The notes under the pieces are model-generated. The model saw only the letters and a list, made by a program, of their open reading frames with translations, did no database searches and was not told the origin of the DNA. DNA of 64,000 nucleotides from Datnioides undecimradiatus (taxonomy: Eukaryota > Chordata > Actinopteri > Lobotiformes > Datnioididae), in contig WARS01000011.1 of the NCBI GenBank assembly GCA_008933995.1, forward strand, positions 9,267,516 through 9,331,515. Reading direction: 5' to 3'. Positions 47,105 to 59,800 of this stretch are shown here, in pieces (position 1 is the stretch's first letter; each line of letters opens with the position of its first letter). A program made the position numbers and the translations under genes.

Positions 47105-47880
47105 TGATCATTACTAAACCACAGCGGTGTTGCAATTCAGCTGCAAAAAGCTGGCTGGTCTTTGGTCTCCACTGCTGTTTTCTAGTCTGATGGCAGTGGG
47201 CGCAAATGACCGCATGAAGCGCTCTGTTCTGCACCTAGGTGGTATGATCTGGTGGCTGAACTGTCCACCTGCCACAGCTCACCTAGAGAGAGTGAGAGGG
47301 GTAATCCAGGGTGGCTTTGATCCTGTCCTTCATCCTCCTCTCCTTTGCTGTCTCCAGACTAACAAGGTAACAACCACAGAGCTGGCCTTCCTTACCAGTC
47401 TGTGGCCTGGTGCCACTTTCATATGTCCACATGTCCATACTGCATACTCAGACCACAGCAAAGAACAGAGCAATGGTTTCAGATGTTTAGAAGGACTGCC
47501 AGAGTCTGTTGCACACACTGAATGATCTGAGTCTCCTCAGGAGAAACAATCTGCTCTGCCTGTTTCTGAAGTGTTCCAGTCCAGTTTTTTTTATTTTAGA
47601 CCCCATGCAATGGACACGTAAGAGTCCAGTCTCTCCCTGGATGAAAACCAGGTCAGGAAGCCTCCTGTTCCACTTGTCATTCATCACCATCTATGTGGTC
47701 TTACTGATATTCAGTTGATTGTTGCTGCACTATTTGACAAAACTCTCAATCAGTCCTCTGAACTCCTCCTTGTCTTCTTTGTTTTTGCACAAACCAGAGA
47801 TACATTTGAAGTCTGAGATGTTGACAGTGAAGAGGGATGGCACCAGTACATTGATGTACACCAATGTTGCTCATGACAAC
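47105..47880 (-). mobile_element. LINE fragment (RT distal part to ORF end), decayed
   Basis: Read on the minus strand the pieces come in LINE order: EEFRGLIESFVK then CSNNQLNISKTT (47690-47770), VFIQGETGLLRVHCMGSKI, NRQSRLFLLRRLRSFSVC (about 47525), LETAKERRMKDRIKATLDYP (about 47300-47360), and RTERFMRSFAPTAIRLENSS (about 47170-47235). The last is the 'FLPTAIRLFNSS'-type C-terminus and GQSRLFLLRRLRSF is a typical post-RT block of fish non-LTR elements. A stop (ESFVK-stop-CSNN) and frame changes show decay. It belongs to a family different from the one at 6320, and neither clade is certain. Confidence 0.72.
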
Positions 47881-50711
47881 ATCAGCAGTAGTTTAATTCA
47901 TACTGTAGCCATCCCCAGACTAGTATTGTGTATCACATAGTTGAATGAATGTACATACAGACATTTTCCAGCTGAAACACACTGCAGTAGCACTGCACTA
48001 AAGGTTGAAGTCTTCTGATTTTTGTCTTTCACTTAAACTTCAAGAATAACATTTTAAAGTTAAAAACAACATTTTATCTACAGATTGGGTACTTGTCTTA
48101 CCTCTGTGTTGCACAAAAGATGCTATTAGAACACCTCTATTTGCCTGCCACAAACAGTCATTCAACTCAGAATGGCTGAGCTTAGCAAGGCAAAGCTGCC
48201 TGCAAAGTGCAGCAGTAACAAAACAGGTTGTTTGTCAGAGCATTTTGAAATTACACAAACATTTTGCTGATTTGGCACCACCATGACTAGAATGAAGATT
48301 CACCAGCGGGACTCCTTTTTAAAAAGTTCAGCCGAATAAAATGGTTTGAAAAAAATTTACCGATGGTTAAGAAGACTGTTTTTCATCACAGTAACTGACA
48401 GTCGAAAGCAAAATAGTATAAAATAAAAAAATGTCTGAACCCATGACTGTTGCTTCAGTAATTATCATTCTGCCATGGATGAGACAAAGTTATTAGCACG
48501 GTCTGTCTGTTTGACGAGGGAGACCCAAACAACGTACTGGAGAACATAGCTGAATGTAATATTTAAAAGGTTTTGTTCACAAAAAAAGCACTACAGTTAA
48601 TTTAGAGGTTACTTGCACATAATACAGGAGATGTACATTAATTATTACATCCCTGCCTTAAAGGGTAAAGTTGCCCTAATTCTACATTATTTTTATGCCG
48701 ACAAGTTATATTCAGAGACCAAAAGAAGAAATGCACAACAGGAGGGTATATGGTTTATATGTGTATTCGTTAACGAGTTTAAATAAACTACACTGTGTGT
48801 ACTCATAGTCATGAAGGAGCACGTTACCCAGTGCAACACTGTGGCTCCAGGGATGAAAATGTTGGACTGCTGATCAGTTTAACTGTTCAGTTCACCTGAT
48901 CAACCTCTGTATTGAGCTTTGGTGAAATTGGCTTTGCGTAAGTAAATTAAGATCAATTCACTGTTCAAGTCTTTTAATGGGATGTGGTGAAAATAAGAAA
49001 AACGTGTGAAAAGAACACCACAAGATTTATTCTTGAAGCTTAACCTTAAACCACAATAAACACTTTGCTGAGAAATTCTTGTAGCAGAGTTAATTAATCT
49101 CTGTTAGTGTAAATGCTTTGAAACACCACACCTCACTTGGCTTACACAAAGATTTCTCTACCTCTATCACCACATGAGAGTCCTCTTCAGCCTTTTCTGT
49201 CATCCAACACATCAAACAGATGCACCCCGGCACCTAGTATAACTGCTGTCTTTCATTTCAGATCAGCAAGCTTTTATGTTCAAAAATCATTTGAACTTAT
49301 CATCATTTTTGTTTTGTATGATGTAGTTATGGTAAGATGAGTAGCTATGGGGGTGATGGACTAGGTGATTGCCTTACACACTGATTGTAAGTGCCATTTT
49401 CTGGCTATAATTTATTCTATGGAAGTGAATATTTTATGGGAAGTGAATAAAACACCTTCACAGATGTGACAGAGAGATAATAAACCAGCAGACTGCAGAG
49501 CAAAATGCTTGAATTACTGTTTTATTGCCAAACATGACAAACAAGACAGTGTCCCATACGTTCCTCAAATGTGGTTATTAATAGAAGAAAACAACAATAA
49601 GAACTGCAGATAGCCACCACTGACTAATGACTCACTTTACTTTAAAATCAGTATTCTGCTGTTAAGAGGCGTGACTAGGACTGATGAGAAAAGATGCGGC
49701 ACCCACATGTTGTGCCTAGTTCAAGGTAATTACAGCACAAATAGCTTGTGACAGCCTATAAACTTATATCATTATTTTGCAGTATTCTTTAGCGAAGCAT
49801 CATGCTTCCTTGTGACCTGTTATTATATTGCTAATATTTTGTGGCTCATTACTGCTGCACAGACGTAAAGGAATTCCTGTCTTAGGCTGCAATAGTGGAG
49901 CTCATATTCCAAGAATTCCAGACCAAAGTGAAGATCCAACACAGTGGAGGTTTTTGGCATATACAGTTTGGCAGCTACAAAACTGTTAATAAGATAGATC
50001 TTGCAAATAGTGTGTAAGACAACCATGACCATCTGATGCCTGTCACATGGTTTTAACGGTGTGATTCAGCCGTGACCCGTTAAGTTCATTGACATCCCAG
50101 GTCTACACAAATGATGAATAACATACCCCAAGTCAACCCTTTCTCACTGTTCTCTGCAGTATATACTAATATTTTACAATAGCGTATGCTTGTCATGTTA
50201 TATGGTGTACGGTCAGGGGGGTATTGATGGCAACACCCTTGCTGACTCAGGGCTGGCAATGAACAACTACAGGGAGTATGTGTGCTTATTTTCAGGCTTG
50301 GACAAACGGGATTTCAGTGCAAGTTATTTGCTGACTCCTAAAGACATTACTTTTAAATACACAGTATCTGCAAAATGTTGCATTTGTTTTCCTTCAATAT
50401 CCACTTCTCCCTGCTAGGGAAGCTATCTCTGGATGTAATTCTGATTTATGTTGCAGAGGTATCAATTCAGAGCCATTTGAGACATATGTTGAACAAATCC
50501 TGACCTTCAGGAATAGTTTCTTATTCCCAGTTTTTTTTTCTTTCTAGCCTTCCTATTAGCCATTACCTAAAACTGTGTCACAGTAGATAAATTCAGAGGT
50601 CAGTTAGTCCCAAAAGCCCCTCCACCTTATTGTGCGTAGGCCTTTTGGCCACCCATCATTCTTGTTTCAGCAGATGGTTATAGATATAGGTTCAGAAACT
50701 AATAACACTCG

Positions 50712-50832
50712 GTTAAAGGAGAAGTTTCACTAACTTTTCGGTGGCTTTAGCCTCATGCTTTCATACATACAGGCATTTGATGTGAGTCATTTTAATCCTT
50801 TCCTAACTCTCGGCAAGAGAGTGAATAAGGCT
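50712..50832 (+). repeat. fragment of teleost repeat family A
   Basis: TTAAAGGAGAAGTTTCAC at one end and CTAACTCTCGGCAAGAGAGT then GAATAAGGCTTA at the other match the 'CTAACTCTCGGCAAGAAAGCGAATAAGCG' part of family A. Confidence 0.55.
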
Positions 50833-52019
50833 TAGTATGGAAAACAGTGACTTTAAGTACAACGCACAAACTGTTTTCTTTGTTAACATTTAACCAGAGC
50901 CACAATCTTTCTCTGACTTAAATCAAAGCTCCTCTGTTGCCTGAACATAACCACATGCTGCAGCCAGGATGTGAACCTCACTCTTATGTATCTGCACTTT
51001 GTTAAAAAACACTCTATAATGCTTCTGTCTGTAAAAATACATAGCATTTTGTTTCCAGGAAAAAAAACCTTTCCCATTGATTATAATCCTTGCAGCAATT
51101 CCATTTGCCTTAAAATATAACTGGCAAAAGTGTGTGTAAGTGTATGAAAGTAAGGAGACATGATTGCTGAGGACTCGACTCACTGATCTGTTGAGATGAA
51201 CATCTAAATTAGTTTGACCTCTTCTCTCTCTTTGTCTCACCTTGTCACACTGTTTGGATGTATGATTGGTACATTTTAGTACTATTGTGTTGAAGTAAAC
51301 AACTGTCATCCTTTATTAATTTGCTGCAGTCCATGACTACTGTGCTCCAGGAACAAACACCATTTAACACAGACTGTATACCAATGCAGGCCTGAATATC
51401 TTCTCAGGACTAAAAACAACCTTTCTCATTTCAAGAAGTGTGTATTGCTGAAATAAATGACCCAATATAATGTGTCATCACTGATGTCCACTTTCACTGC
51501 TTCAGGACTGTGTGGATAAACAGCACTCTCAGGAGATCAATGCCATGTCTCAGACACTCCAATGTGCACTCCAGGTTGCATCTACAATACAATGAAATTA
51601 ATAACCAGCATACATTAGCTGGATGAGGATGGAAGATTATATGTGTGTGTGTATGTGTTTGTATATATATATAAAACACAGGACAGAGAAAGTAGCAACA
51701 TCTAGGATTTGTGTGTAACTATTCACTTCTTGTGTTCCGCATTGACTTCTAGTAATTGCGAACAAAGAATTCTTGGAGAAACTGCAGTTAAGAGCTGTTT
51801 TTCAAAGACAACAACCAGATTGACAGGAAGCAGGCAGGCAGTATTATTTGTCAGTCTTTTGTGAGACTAATGTCTGAGAAAGTAATTTGTTGTCTAGCTG
51901 TTCTGAAGCTTGGATTAAAAGACAAACACAACTTCTGTGTCACTGAATATAGAAATAAAATGGCACGTGGCTTTTTCTTAATGACACATTTTAACTGTGG
52001 CATAGAACAAAAAACTACA

Positions 52020-52049
52020 CTGTAGCGCCTGCCTAACAGCTGTACAGTC
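52020..52049 (+). repeat. direct repeat, copy 1 (30 bp)
   Basis: CTGTAGCGCCTGCCTAACAG then CTGTACAGTC. It recurs with one mismatch at 53018-53047. The flanks do not match beyond this. Confidence 0.8.
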
Positions 52050-53017
52050 ATTTTCTACTCTTTGATGTTCCACCAGTAAGCATATGAAGCAATGTAGCTC
52101 AAAGATATTACAGAAACATGCCTGAAGTGTTATTAATTTACATATTACAAAATAATGTGTTCCTTTACATAATGATGAAGCCTGAGAATCGTGGAAGCTG
52201 TTCTTGAATTATAATAGAAAATTCAGCTTTGCTTGACAGAACACTTATAGAGAGCAACTCTAAAGTCTGATCATTGCTTGAGGCACATGACAACAAGCAG
52301 ATAAGCACATTGAGTCTCCGACATGTGAAAGTGAGTCAGGCCCCCAAGTGGATTCCTTAAGACTTGTTCTCATTGATATCACTCTCCCATCTCTTATGTT
52401 TACTTTGCTGGCCAACAAATGAAGCAGCAGAGTCACCTTTATGTCTTCTCCAATAATAAAACTATGTCGGGTGAACATCAAACCCACGTGTTATTTTGTA
52501 CCAGCCTGTTGAGTGAATGGTGTAATATTACCAGAATAAACATAAACTTGTGAGAAAATAAAGTTATCTTCTATTTTTATGCATCACAGTTAATAAATAT
52601 GATTAATTGGTGTGTTTCAATGCTAATGTGTTGTGACACTGTGTACATGCCATCTCTGCAATAAGTGCTCTCACCATGATACAGTACAGCAGAGTAGCAG
52701 GGCCTCTAATATAGAAGATAGGTAGCAAACCATATCATTTTACTGGTTTTACAAGTGGGTGTTGATTTTTCTATATATCAGGTGTAATGGCTTTCATTCA
52801 TCAGAGCAAATGAGGTCTCCTGTTTCTGAAAATCTGTATGGATTAGTAATTCAGCACGAGCACTGAGCATGACACAGTACAGCATACCACTCTTTAAGAG
52901 TGATTTCCATCTGGTGTTAGATGAAGTTTACAGTATATTGATGATTAATGTCTTTATAGTAAATGTGTAGTGTGACCTTTTTGAAGCACAAATGCACTTT
53001 TTGACACAAAAAGGATG

Positions 53018-53047
53018 CTGTAGCGCTTGCCTAACAGCTGTACAGTC
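53018..53047 (+). repeat. direct repeat, copy 2 (30 bp)
   Basis: CTGTAGCGCTTGCCTAACAG then CTGTACAGTC, 29 of 30 identical to 52020-52049. A weaker echo (CAGCGCCTGCCTG) lies near 53661. Confidence 0.8.
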
Positions 53048-53189
53048 TCAACAAAAGCCCTAATAGGGTGGCCTACCATTTACAAACCACTTGTGGCAAT
53101 GCCCAGAGATGCACAACCTGGTAAGCAGAATACAAACCAAACCCCTGAACTATGAGTCATGGGTCTGGCTATGCACATACAGCATACAC

Positions 53190-53232
53190 ATTCATACATA
53201 TGTATGTATGTTACATATGTATGTACGTATGA
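53190..53232. repeat. ATGT/ACAT microsatellite, palindromic
   Basis: Runs of CATACATATGTATGTATG and ACATATGTATGTACGTATG, self-complementary over short spans. Confidence 0.85.
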
Positions 53233-53361
53233 GCAGGATGCATTCAAGCTGTTTCCAACACTAAGTACGGATGTGTTTGCATTTGTTGTGAGCCAAATGT
53301 CGCATTGAACCCACAGTGTTTGTTGCCATCTGTTAAACAATGTGAGGGATCCATACAGTAA

Positions 53362-53568
53362 TTGTGTCATCAGGTTATTCTGCCAGGTTGTGTAACACCA
53401 GATGAATATATTTTGTGGGAGCTGTTCCACCCTGTGGTGCAATCCATACTCCCTCATGATGGCTTCATATTCCAGGATGATAATAACTCCATACTGATAA
53501 ACAAGCACAAGAGAGATGGTTCAGTGTCCCACTTCACAGTCAAGGACATGGATGACAGCCTTCAGTGA
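53362..53568 (+). pseudogene. possible Tc1/mariner-like transposase remnant
   Basis: The frame contains DEYILWELFHPVVQSILPHD then GFIFQDDNNS, resembling the 'HPMM...DG.G.FQDDNAP' block around the second catalytic Asp of a Tc1-like transposase group in fish. The expected continuation (a WPSQSPDLNP-type motif) is absent; the following KHKRDGSVSHFTVKDMDDS is unfamiliar. I saw no inverted repeats. This is a tentative call from one motif. Confidence 0.35.
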
Positions 53569-53569
53569 G

Positions 53570-56500
53570 TTTTTGCTGCCATCCTGCATGCACTGTATAA
53601 TCCGTCTTCTTAAAAGGTCCTTCGTTCTGAAATAGTTTTAGTGTTTCCAGTATTTTGTCCAGCGCCTGCCTGTTTTTGGAGGTTGAAAGTACAGTCAGTG
53701 TCCCCATGAAGACAGAGGAAACAGGTCATTGCTGTCATCAAGGACTGGAGCTGAGAATCAAACTCAACCGCGAAACCACTGAGCAGGAAAACACTGAGCT
53801 GACCCTGATAAATGAGTCACTCAGCGTAATAATTCATGTTCCATCAAAACTCTCTCTGGTGTTAATAAGGCTGCAAACTCAATAACACAAGCTGTTGAGC
53901 AGGGCATCACTCCCGAAAACAGGCAAACAAGTGAGACAGGCTTGATAAATGCCTTAAGGTGGAACATGTGGAACTAACAGGAGGAACTTATACAAGCAAC
54001 AACAAAACAAACCACAACAATGTGATGGACACTGCAAAAGCAGCACAATCTAAATGTCCAAACTGTCAACAAATTCCATCCAATTTCATTGCTCATATAG
54101 GTAAAGTTTTCAATAGCTTATTCTCCAAATTAAACCACAATATAAATAATATATTTCCTACCCTCTAGAATAACATGCTGTATGGAACCTCGAGCATCAA
54201 TTAACCTTGACCTTCTGCCCATACTTGCTGCATAATTCTCCCACCTGACTTCAGAGACTCCTGAATCTGTATTTTTGGTTTCTTGGAAGGACAATTTCCT
54301 CTTTCCTCTGTCCCACTGGGTTTTTTTCCCGATTGTTTTCCAAAATCTATTAAAAACACATCAATCTGCCATGCTGTTGCACCAACTGACATGTTCCCTC
54401 ATTACCTTGGACATGGCCACTGCAGCTTGCACTGTACTGCTGCTGAAAATACCCACTGGTGCACAAATTTAAATTATGATTATAATTTGTAGCTGGAAAA
54501 AGCCCCAAATTCATGCACCATGCACAGCATAATTTTCTCCCTTTTTTGCCTTTATTTAATAGAATCATAGAGAGAGAAAGGGTAATGACATGCAAGAAAA
54601 GTCCCTAGTGAGAATCAAAGCAGGGATGTTACAGTTATATCTTGACATTTTTCTACCAGACACTCTTTGCTTTTGTTCCTAAAATGGAAATTAAATATTT
54701 TGATAAACTTCTTTAGGAATGAATGACCTTTGAAAGACTGAAATCTGAAGGCATGATACAGAAGATAGAATTGAGGCACAAACTAATGCACATTTTTTTT
54801 AATTTTATGATGGGGTTTGATGATAATAACAAAAATTAAGAATAATTTTAATAACATTCTTATATTTTATCTTTATTATTACATAGTGGAGCAGCTTTCC
54901 CTTTGGAATTGGTAAAGACCAGCAACCAAGTAAAATTAACTTAATGAATGAATGACCCCCCAGAGGAGGGAAACTGAAAAGGAGGGAAAATTAAATAGGA
55001 GGGGAAACTAGATTGGTGTAACAAAAAAGACCTAATAGAAAATCATTAAGGTGAGCTGTCTGTGAACCTCAGACCCAAACCAGTCACAGCGCGGACTGGT
55101 GAGAGTCACCAGGTGTCAGTAGTCAGCTGGAGAAAGACCAAGATCAAACCTCTGACCTGCTGAAGACATGTTTGTCATATTATTATTTCATCATGTATTA
55201 CTGTGTACATGGCAGGGACAAAGGTTTCAATACATTATTTATGGACATCACATGTACAAAATCTACTTAAAACAAACCTTATCTGGTTTGATGTGGTCCA
55301 TTCAGCCACAGATAAGAGCCCTGAAGGAAATCACTGTGTGTTTACTCACAGCAATAGGTGCAGTGTCAAAATAGAGCTGATAATGTATGCCATAGCCTAT
55401 GGGTAGGATCATTTTCTTTTTGCAGATGAACTCCGGCTTACAGATTTGTGAAAGGAAGAAGTGGCTCATTGAGAGTAAAAAATGGAAAATGCATGAAATG
55501 CATGTGGATAATTTCTCTCCTAGTTTCCACTCTCCTCCTCCCTCAGCCCATCTCTCTTTCCCCCTGTGCATGAATGCAAGAAGAGGCTATTCAAGATGAA
55601 TGTATTGGTTCAAGAGAGAGACAGTAGAGTTGATGCAAAGACAAATTTCAGTAAAATTTTTAATCTTCTAAACTGTCATTACCTGCATCGATACTGGCAC
55701 CACATTCGGCAACAGCTTGACATTCCTCGGCCTTGGTTTCCATTGCCAACTGCTCCATCTTATATAGAAGATTAGACATAAAGGATTTCAGCACAATAAT
55801 CCAAATATGATATTCAATTATTGGGATTTTTATCATAACATGCATTCTTTAAATCAATACTGTAAAATAGAGACTCTTTTACATTGTGATACAGAACATG
55901 AGCCTGTTAGCTCATTTGCTCACACTGATGTCATCCTATATTTGGGCTGCTAATGTGGTGTCTTTGCAGTGTGCACACCATAAGACATACATTGACACTT
56001 TTCAGTACAGGGCTCTGGTAGCTCTGGTGGCTCTTGATACATGACCTACTTACTATGTGCATCAGAGGATGAGCTGACTTTGACCTTTATTCTGGAGGAA
56101 CGATGCATTTGTAAGGGCATGGGAACCCCCCAAACAACAATATTTATTAGTTCATATGTGTTCAATGGAGATGTTGGACAGTGACAGACTTCTGCTTTAA
56201 ACTAGAAGCCAATCTAGAAGAGATTTACAGTGACAATCCTGCTGAATGCATTAGAACATGTTATCACTAATGCAGACGTGCAACATACATGTAAAAAATG
56301 TATGTGGGCCAAACCTTGTCTCCTATGTAGCTGCCAGCAGTGAAGGGTGGACTGATAATTTAATATAATCAAGCAGTTGAATTATATTGTGATGACAAGA
56401 TGTCACTATCATTCTACAACTGTTACAGAAAGTAATGATTTTAAAGTTTTGTTTTACACAACAGTAGAACATTGCTTGGATTAAATCTTAGGGCCTCCGT

Positions 56501-56860
56501 TGACCACCGGTTTGTGTTAAATCTGCAACACCTTTTTTTTGTAACATTATAATTTTTTTAAGCTGACACTGAAAAGCACTGAATTAGCAAACAGTTGCTA
56601 TCTACACATCCAACAGATGCAGAACAACATAATCATTCATTTGGACTCATGTTTCTAATTCCCTGGCAAATTTAAGTCCAATAATAACAACAATAATTAT
56701 TCATTATATATAGCATAGCTCCTTTCACAAAAATAGAAACCACAAGGAACACAGGCAGCTAAGAAAATCAAAAGAAACACACCAAAAAACAAGTAGTACA
56801 CATCTTGGGTGAGACAAATGCCAATTTGAACAAGTGGCTCTTTAGTTGCTTCAGCTGAGA
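53570..56860. other. gene-free intergenic stretch
   Basis: No gene is supported; it includes one short repeat fragment at 54535. The open frames near 55302-55775 have no recognisable family. Confidence 0.55.
54535..54635 (+). repeat. teleost interspersed repeat fragment
   Basis: TTTGCCTTTATTTAATAGAA, GAGAGAGAAAGGGTAATGAC, ATGCAAGAAAAGTCCC, GAATCAAAGCAGGGATGTTA match in order a fish repeat recalled as 'TTTATTTGACAGTGACAG...GGGGGATGACATGCAGCAAAGGTCC...GGGATCGAACCAGGGACGTTGCGG'. Confidence 0.55.
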
Positions 56861-56864
56861 CTAC

Positions 56865-57330
56865 AGATAGTATGTCAGGTGGAAGACAGTTGATAGTGTT
56901 GAAGCCACTACTTCAAAGGCACAATTGCCTTTGGTGGAAGACAACCTAAGAGACCTACTGACGATATGAGGTTGAATGCGGTCACGGGTGTATTCAGGTG
57001 TTTCTGTATGAGAATAAGAAGTTTAAAATGAATCCCGAAGCTAGTGGGAAGCCAGTGTAACAAATGTAAAATCATGTGTGTTGTTCTGCTGGATTGGGAA
57101 AACAGCCTCGCAGCAGAAATCTGGACCATTTAAAGAGATGATTTGCCAAGACAAGTGACAAGGGAGTTACAGTCGCCAAGCCTACAGGAGGACACAAAAG
57201 TAGGAATAATCATCTCCAGCTCAAATTTTGGCACAGCACATATGAGCTTTGCTTAATTTCTTGGTTGAAAAAACCCCAAAACAAGTCCAAATGTTTGATT
57301 GAAATGCATAACCTGACAGAAGATTGGTCA
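56865..57330 (-). mobile_element. L2-like LINE 3' fragment
   Basis: The minus strand reads VQISAARLFSQSSRTTHMI, LHLLHWLPTSFGIHFKLLIL and IQKHLNTPVTAFNLIS. This matches the C-terminal tail of fish L2-type LINE reverse transcriptase ORFs (recalled as 'VQNSAARLLTRTRKREHITPVLKSLHWLPVKFRIDFKILLLVYKALNG'). The upstream part (57130-57330) has the matching nucleotide pattern GGAGTTACAGTCGCCAAGCC in plus orientation. It is truncated and decayed. Confidence 0.75.
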
Positions 57331-58604
57331 AATAAGTAACAAAAGGGGCTTAACAGCTATCAAACTGTTTTGAAAAACAGAGTTAAACCTGTTACACGGC
57401 TTACAGTAGATGTACAGAACATGTCAGTCACAGAAATAAAATATATGCTAAAAATGTGACCTGTGGGAAATAGTACAATCCCTGAGACCTAACTCTGAGG
57501 TGCACCACAGCATCAAGCAATACCATCTGATCTGTAGGAACTAAGTGTCACAGAAAAAACTTCTTCAGATGTAGGGCAAAAACAATCCAGGGCACTCCTG
57601 CAGACCCTTAACCCATTGCTTACGCTTTTCAGTCTGCCTTCCACAGTGTTGAAGTCTGCACTTAAGATCCAACAGCACCAGAATGACACTTTATTTAATC
57701 TTTGTCTGGATGTGTATTCCTTGCTGTCTTTGTGAGTGTTTGCACATGAAGCACATTGAGTTTACTTGTAATCTAATATCCCATATTGGGAAAATTTTCT
57801 TTTTTGTCTCTACTGACAGAAACACCAGGAGGAAAACTCAATGTCAAATCGTGCAAGAGGCGTAAAATTCCTTAAAACAGCAAAACATTTAAAAAGCATT
57901 AGTCATCATTCCTGAGTGTGAAACACCGTGCAGGAAATCATCCAGCTAAATAGGAAAACAAATCAGAAAACACAAGGCTACTTAAGGCTGCTCCATGCAC
58001 AATAACTAACTTGTTAATTAATTAAATTAATGTAACTGGAATTTACTACCATACTTTATGGGTGGAGCGGCCGAGAGGCTGCAATAATCATGGCGATTTA
58101 AGTCCTGCACAAAGTTTTCCTCTTAGGAGACTGCTTTCTTATAGGGCAGATGAGGACTATTGTTGTAGCTTTTAGACTCGTTCACGGACAGCTAAAGATG
58201 AATGAACGTGGTCACCATCACTTCCGCACTGATCCATGTGCAGTTCAGTACCACTGCATATCCATAAATTAGCCGAGAGGAGACTTCAATATGCAGTTTA
58301 GCTGTTCGCATGTTGTTGTTTTAATTTTAAAAAAAAACACGTTTATTTTAGTTGACTCTTTTGCTTAAAATCATTGTCCAGAATCCAAAGTCGTTGCCTC
58401 CATAATCCTCACTCTGCGACATAAACGTAATTCTTGTAATGATCCACAAGATTGGGACTTTAACAGTAACAAAAAATGCTAAAAAGCGGACATCCACCAC
58501 ATCATGCTGCTCATCACAGCTCTACGCGTCTACCTGTATTATAATTAAAAATGTGGAGCTGTAGGCAAAACTTTGACCAGATGAAAAAGATGACGCGCGC
58601 AACC

Positions 58605-58619
58605 GTTACCCTGGTTACC
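58605..58619 (+). promoter_or_regulatory. RFX X-box-like motif
   Basis: GTTACCCTGGTTACC fits the RFX X-box pattern GTNRCC-(0-3)-RGYAAC with one mismatch in the second half-site. X-boxes sit close to the start of many ciliary genes; here it is 11 bases before an ATG that opens the coding-like stretch at 58631. The functional link is inference. Confidence 0.35.
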
Positions 58620-58630
58620 TGGTATTTTGG

Positions 58631-58816
58631 ATGCAGACACCAAGTGAAGACTGGCAGGAACGGGCGGTCCTGAGGGAGCTATGAGAGGACAACGAGGTTT
58701 TAAGTGATGCACATTTTTTCAAGGAACTGGGTGAACTGTTTTTAATGTCAGCCTCCAGCGCGCCTGTTGATTTGCAGAAGAAACTGCAGAATAACTCACC
58801 AAAAGGACTAGTCTGA
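58631..58816 (+). pseudogene. coding-like 62-codon stretch, unrecognised, one in-frame TGA
   Basis: From ATG 58631 the frame reads MQTPSEDWQERAVLREL, a TGA (58682-58684), then EDNEVLSDAHFFKELGELF, LMSASSAPVDLQKKLQNNSP, KGLV and a stop at 58814-58816. The residue mix (acidic/amphipathic helices, SDAHFFKELGELF, DLQKKLQ) looks like real protein rather than random translation, but I do not recognise the family. Options: a decayed first exon or gene fragment, a 5' leader with chance coding character, or a real exon in which the TGA is a sequence error. Not assigned to gnrhr. Confidence 0.3.
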
Positions 58817-59579
58817 TGTGCACATGAGCATAAATGTTTCTGATAGGTCTGTGATGATACAATGCTTGCAATATTTGCAATATTTAACCACCGTATCCAC
58901 CGTGCGCATATAAGGCTTGACAATAGTCCAGTTGGAGACGGCAGATGAAATACCTGCTGTCTTTAGATGGCTGGTCAGAGTCAAAGTGAAAAGGAAAGTG
59001 TTTCACTATAGGCAGCTGCTTGTCTTAGCTGACGTGGCAAGAATCGCTCATCAGTCTTTATTCCGACATCATTCCGATATTTTTCCTAGAATCGTGAACG
59101 TATCAGCTGATTGAAAGGCTGGAGGCTGTAAGACGATCAAAACATCAATTAATCAGTTTAAATCACTTTAGGAAAGTTCACATGGGTGTGTTTTACCAAA
59201 TACAATTACCAAAATCACTGATCACTTGTATGATAGAATACAAGCGCGCTGAGCTGTCGACCTGCTCCGAGCAGGTGGGCAGCTGGATCGCGCGAGACGC
59301 ACTCGTTCTTGGCACCAAGATTTACACGAGTCGTTTTTGTCGTTCCCTGCAAGAGGGAACAGTCTCAGTGAGCTGTAGATGACACCAAACAAGAACTCCG
59401 AGATTACGTTTCAACAAATTAACAAGAATGCTAAATTATCAGCTTAACCCCTCCATGAAGGAGGAAATGTTGAGCATACAGCACCACTCTCGTTTTGGGC
59501 GCTGAAACCAGATACACGTTTATCATTCAAAATAAATGATATTAATTAGGTAATTTAAAGGGTAAGGATGATATGTACA

Positions 59580-59800
59580 GTCTGTTCCACTGTGGCCAGC
59601 AGAGGGGGCTGCCCCCACCCCTCCACCCCTCTCCGTGGAAAAGGAGCTCCCGCGTTAGACCCGGCTGATACTGTCGCCTGTCATTGCACGCGTCAGAGCG
59701 GAGGAAAGAAGCGGAATGAAGCAACAGCCTCAGTGACTGCAGAAATGCGCTCAGTGAGATCCCCATTTGCGATCACCGTCAGCTCCGCTCCTAATTGCAG
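59580..59800 (+). other. gnrhr: inferred gnrhr 5' non-coding exon (end defined, start approximate)
   Basis: GC-rich sequence ends TAATTGCAG followed by a GTGAGA donor at 59801. The next acceptor with a good pyrimidine tract (TTTTCTCTGTTTTTACAG) ends at 60327, just before the coding exon. This suggests a leader exon spliced to 60328, with an intron of 527 bp. The 5' limit is only a guess from composition, and no RNA evidence is available. Confidence 0.45.

Larger units (their letters stand above)
47881..53360. other. gene-free intergenic stretch
   Basis: No gene is supported. It contains one family A fragment (50712), a 30-bp direct repeat whose copies start at 52020 and 53018, and (GT)/(TA) tracts near 51640-51670. 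The other short open frames are unrecognised. Confidence 0.6.
57340..59560. other. gnrhr: intergenic stretch upstream of gnrhr
   Basis: AT-rich to about 58560, then with more CpG (GACGCGCGCAACC near 58592; GGATCGCGCGAGACG near 59285). It contains the X-box-like site and coding-like segment at 58605-58816. Another short frame follows (58969: MAGQSQSEKESVSL then stop) with no known relative. Regulatory content for gnrhr is plausible but not shown. Confidence 0.5.
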
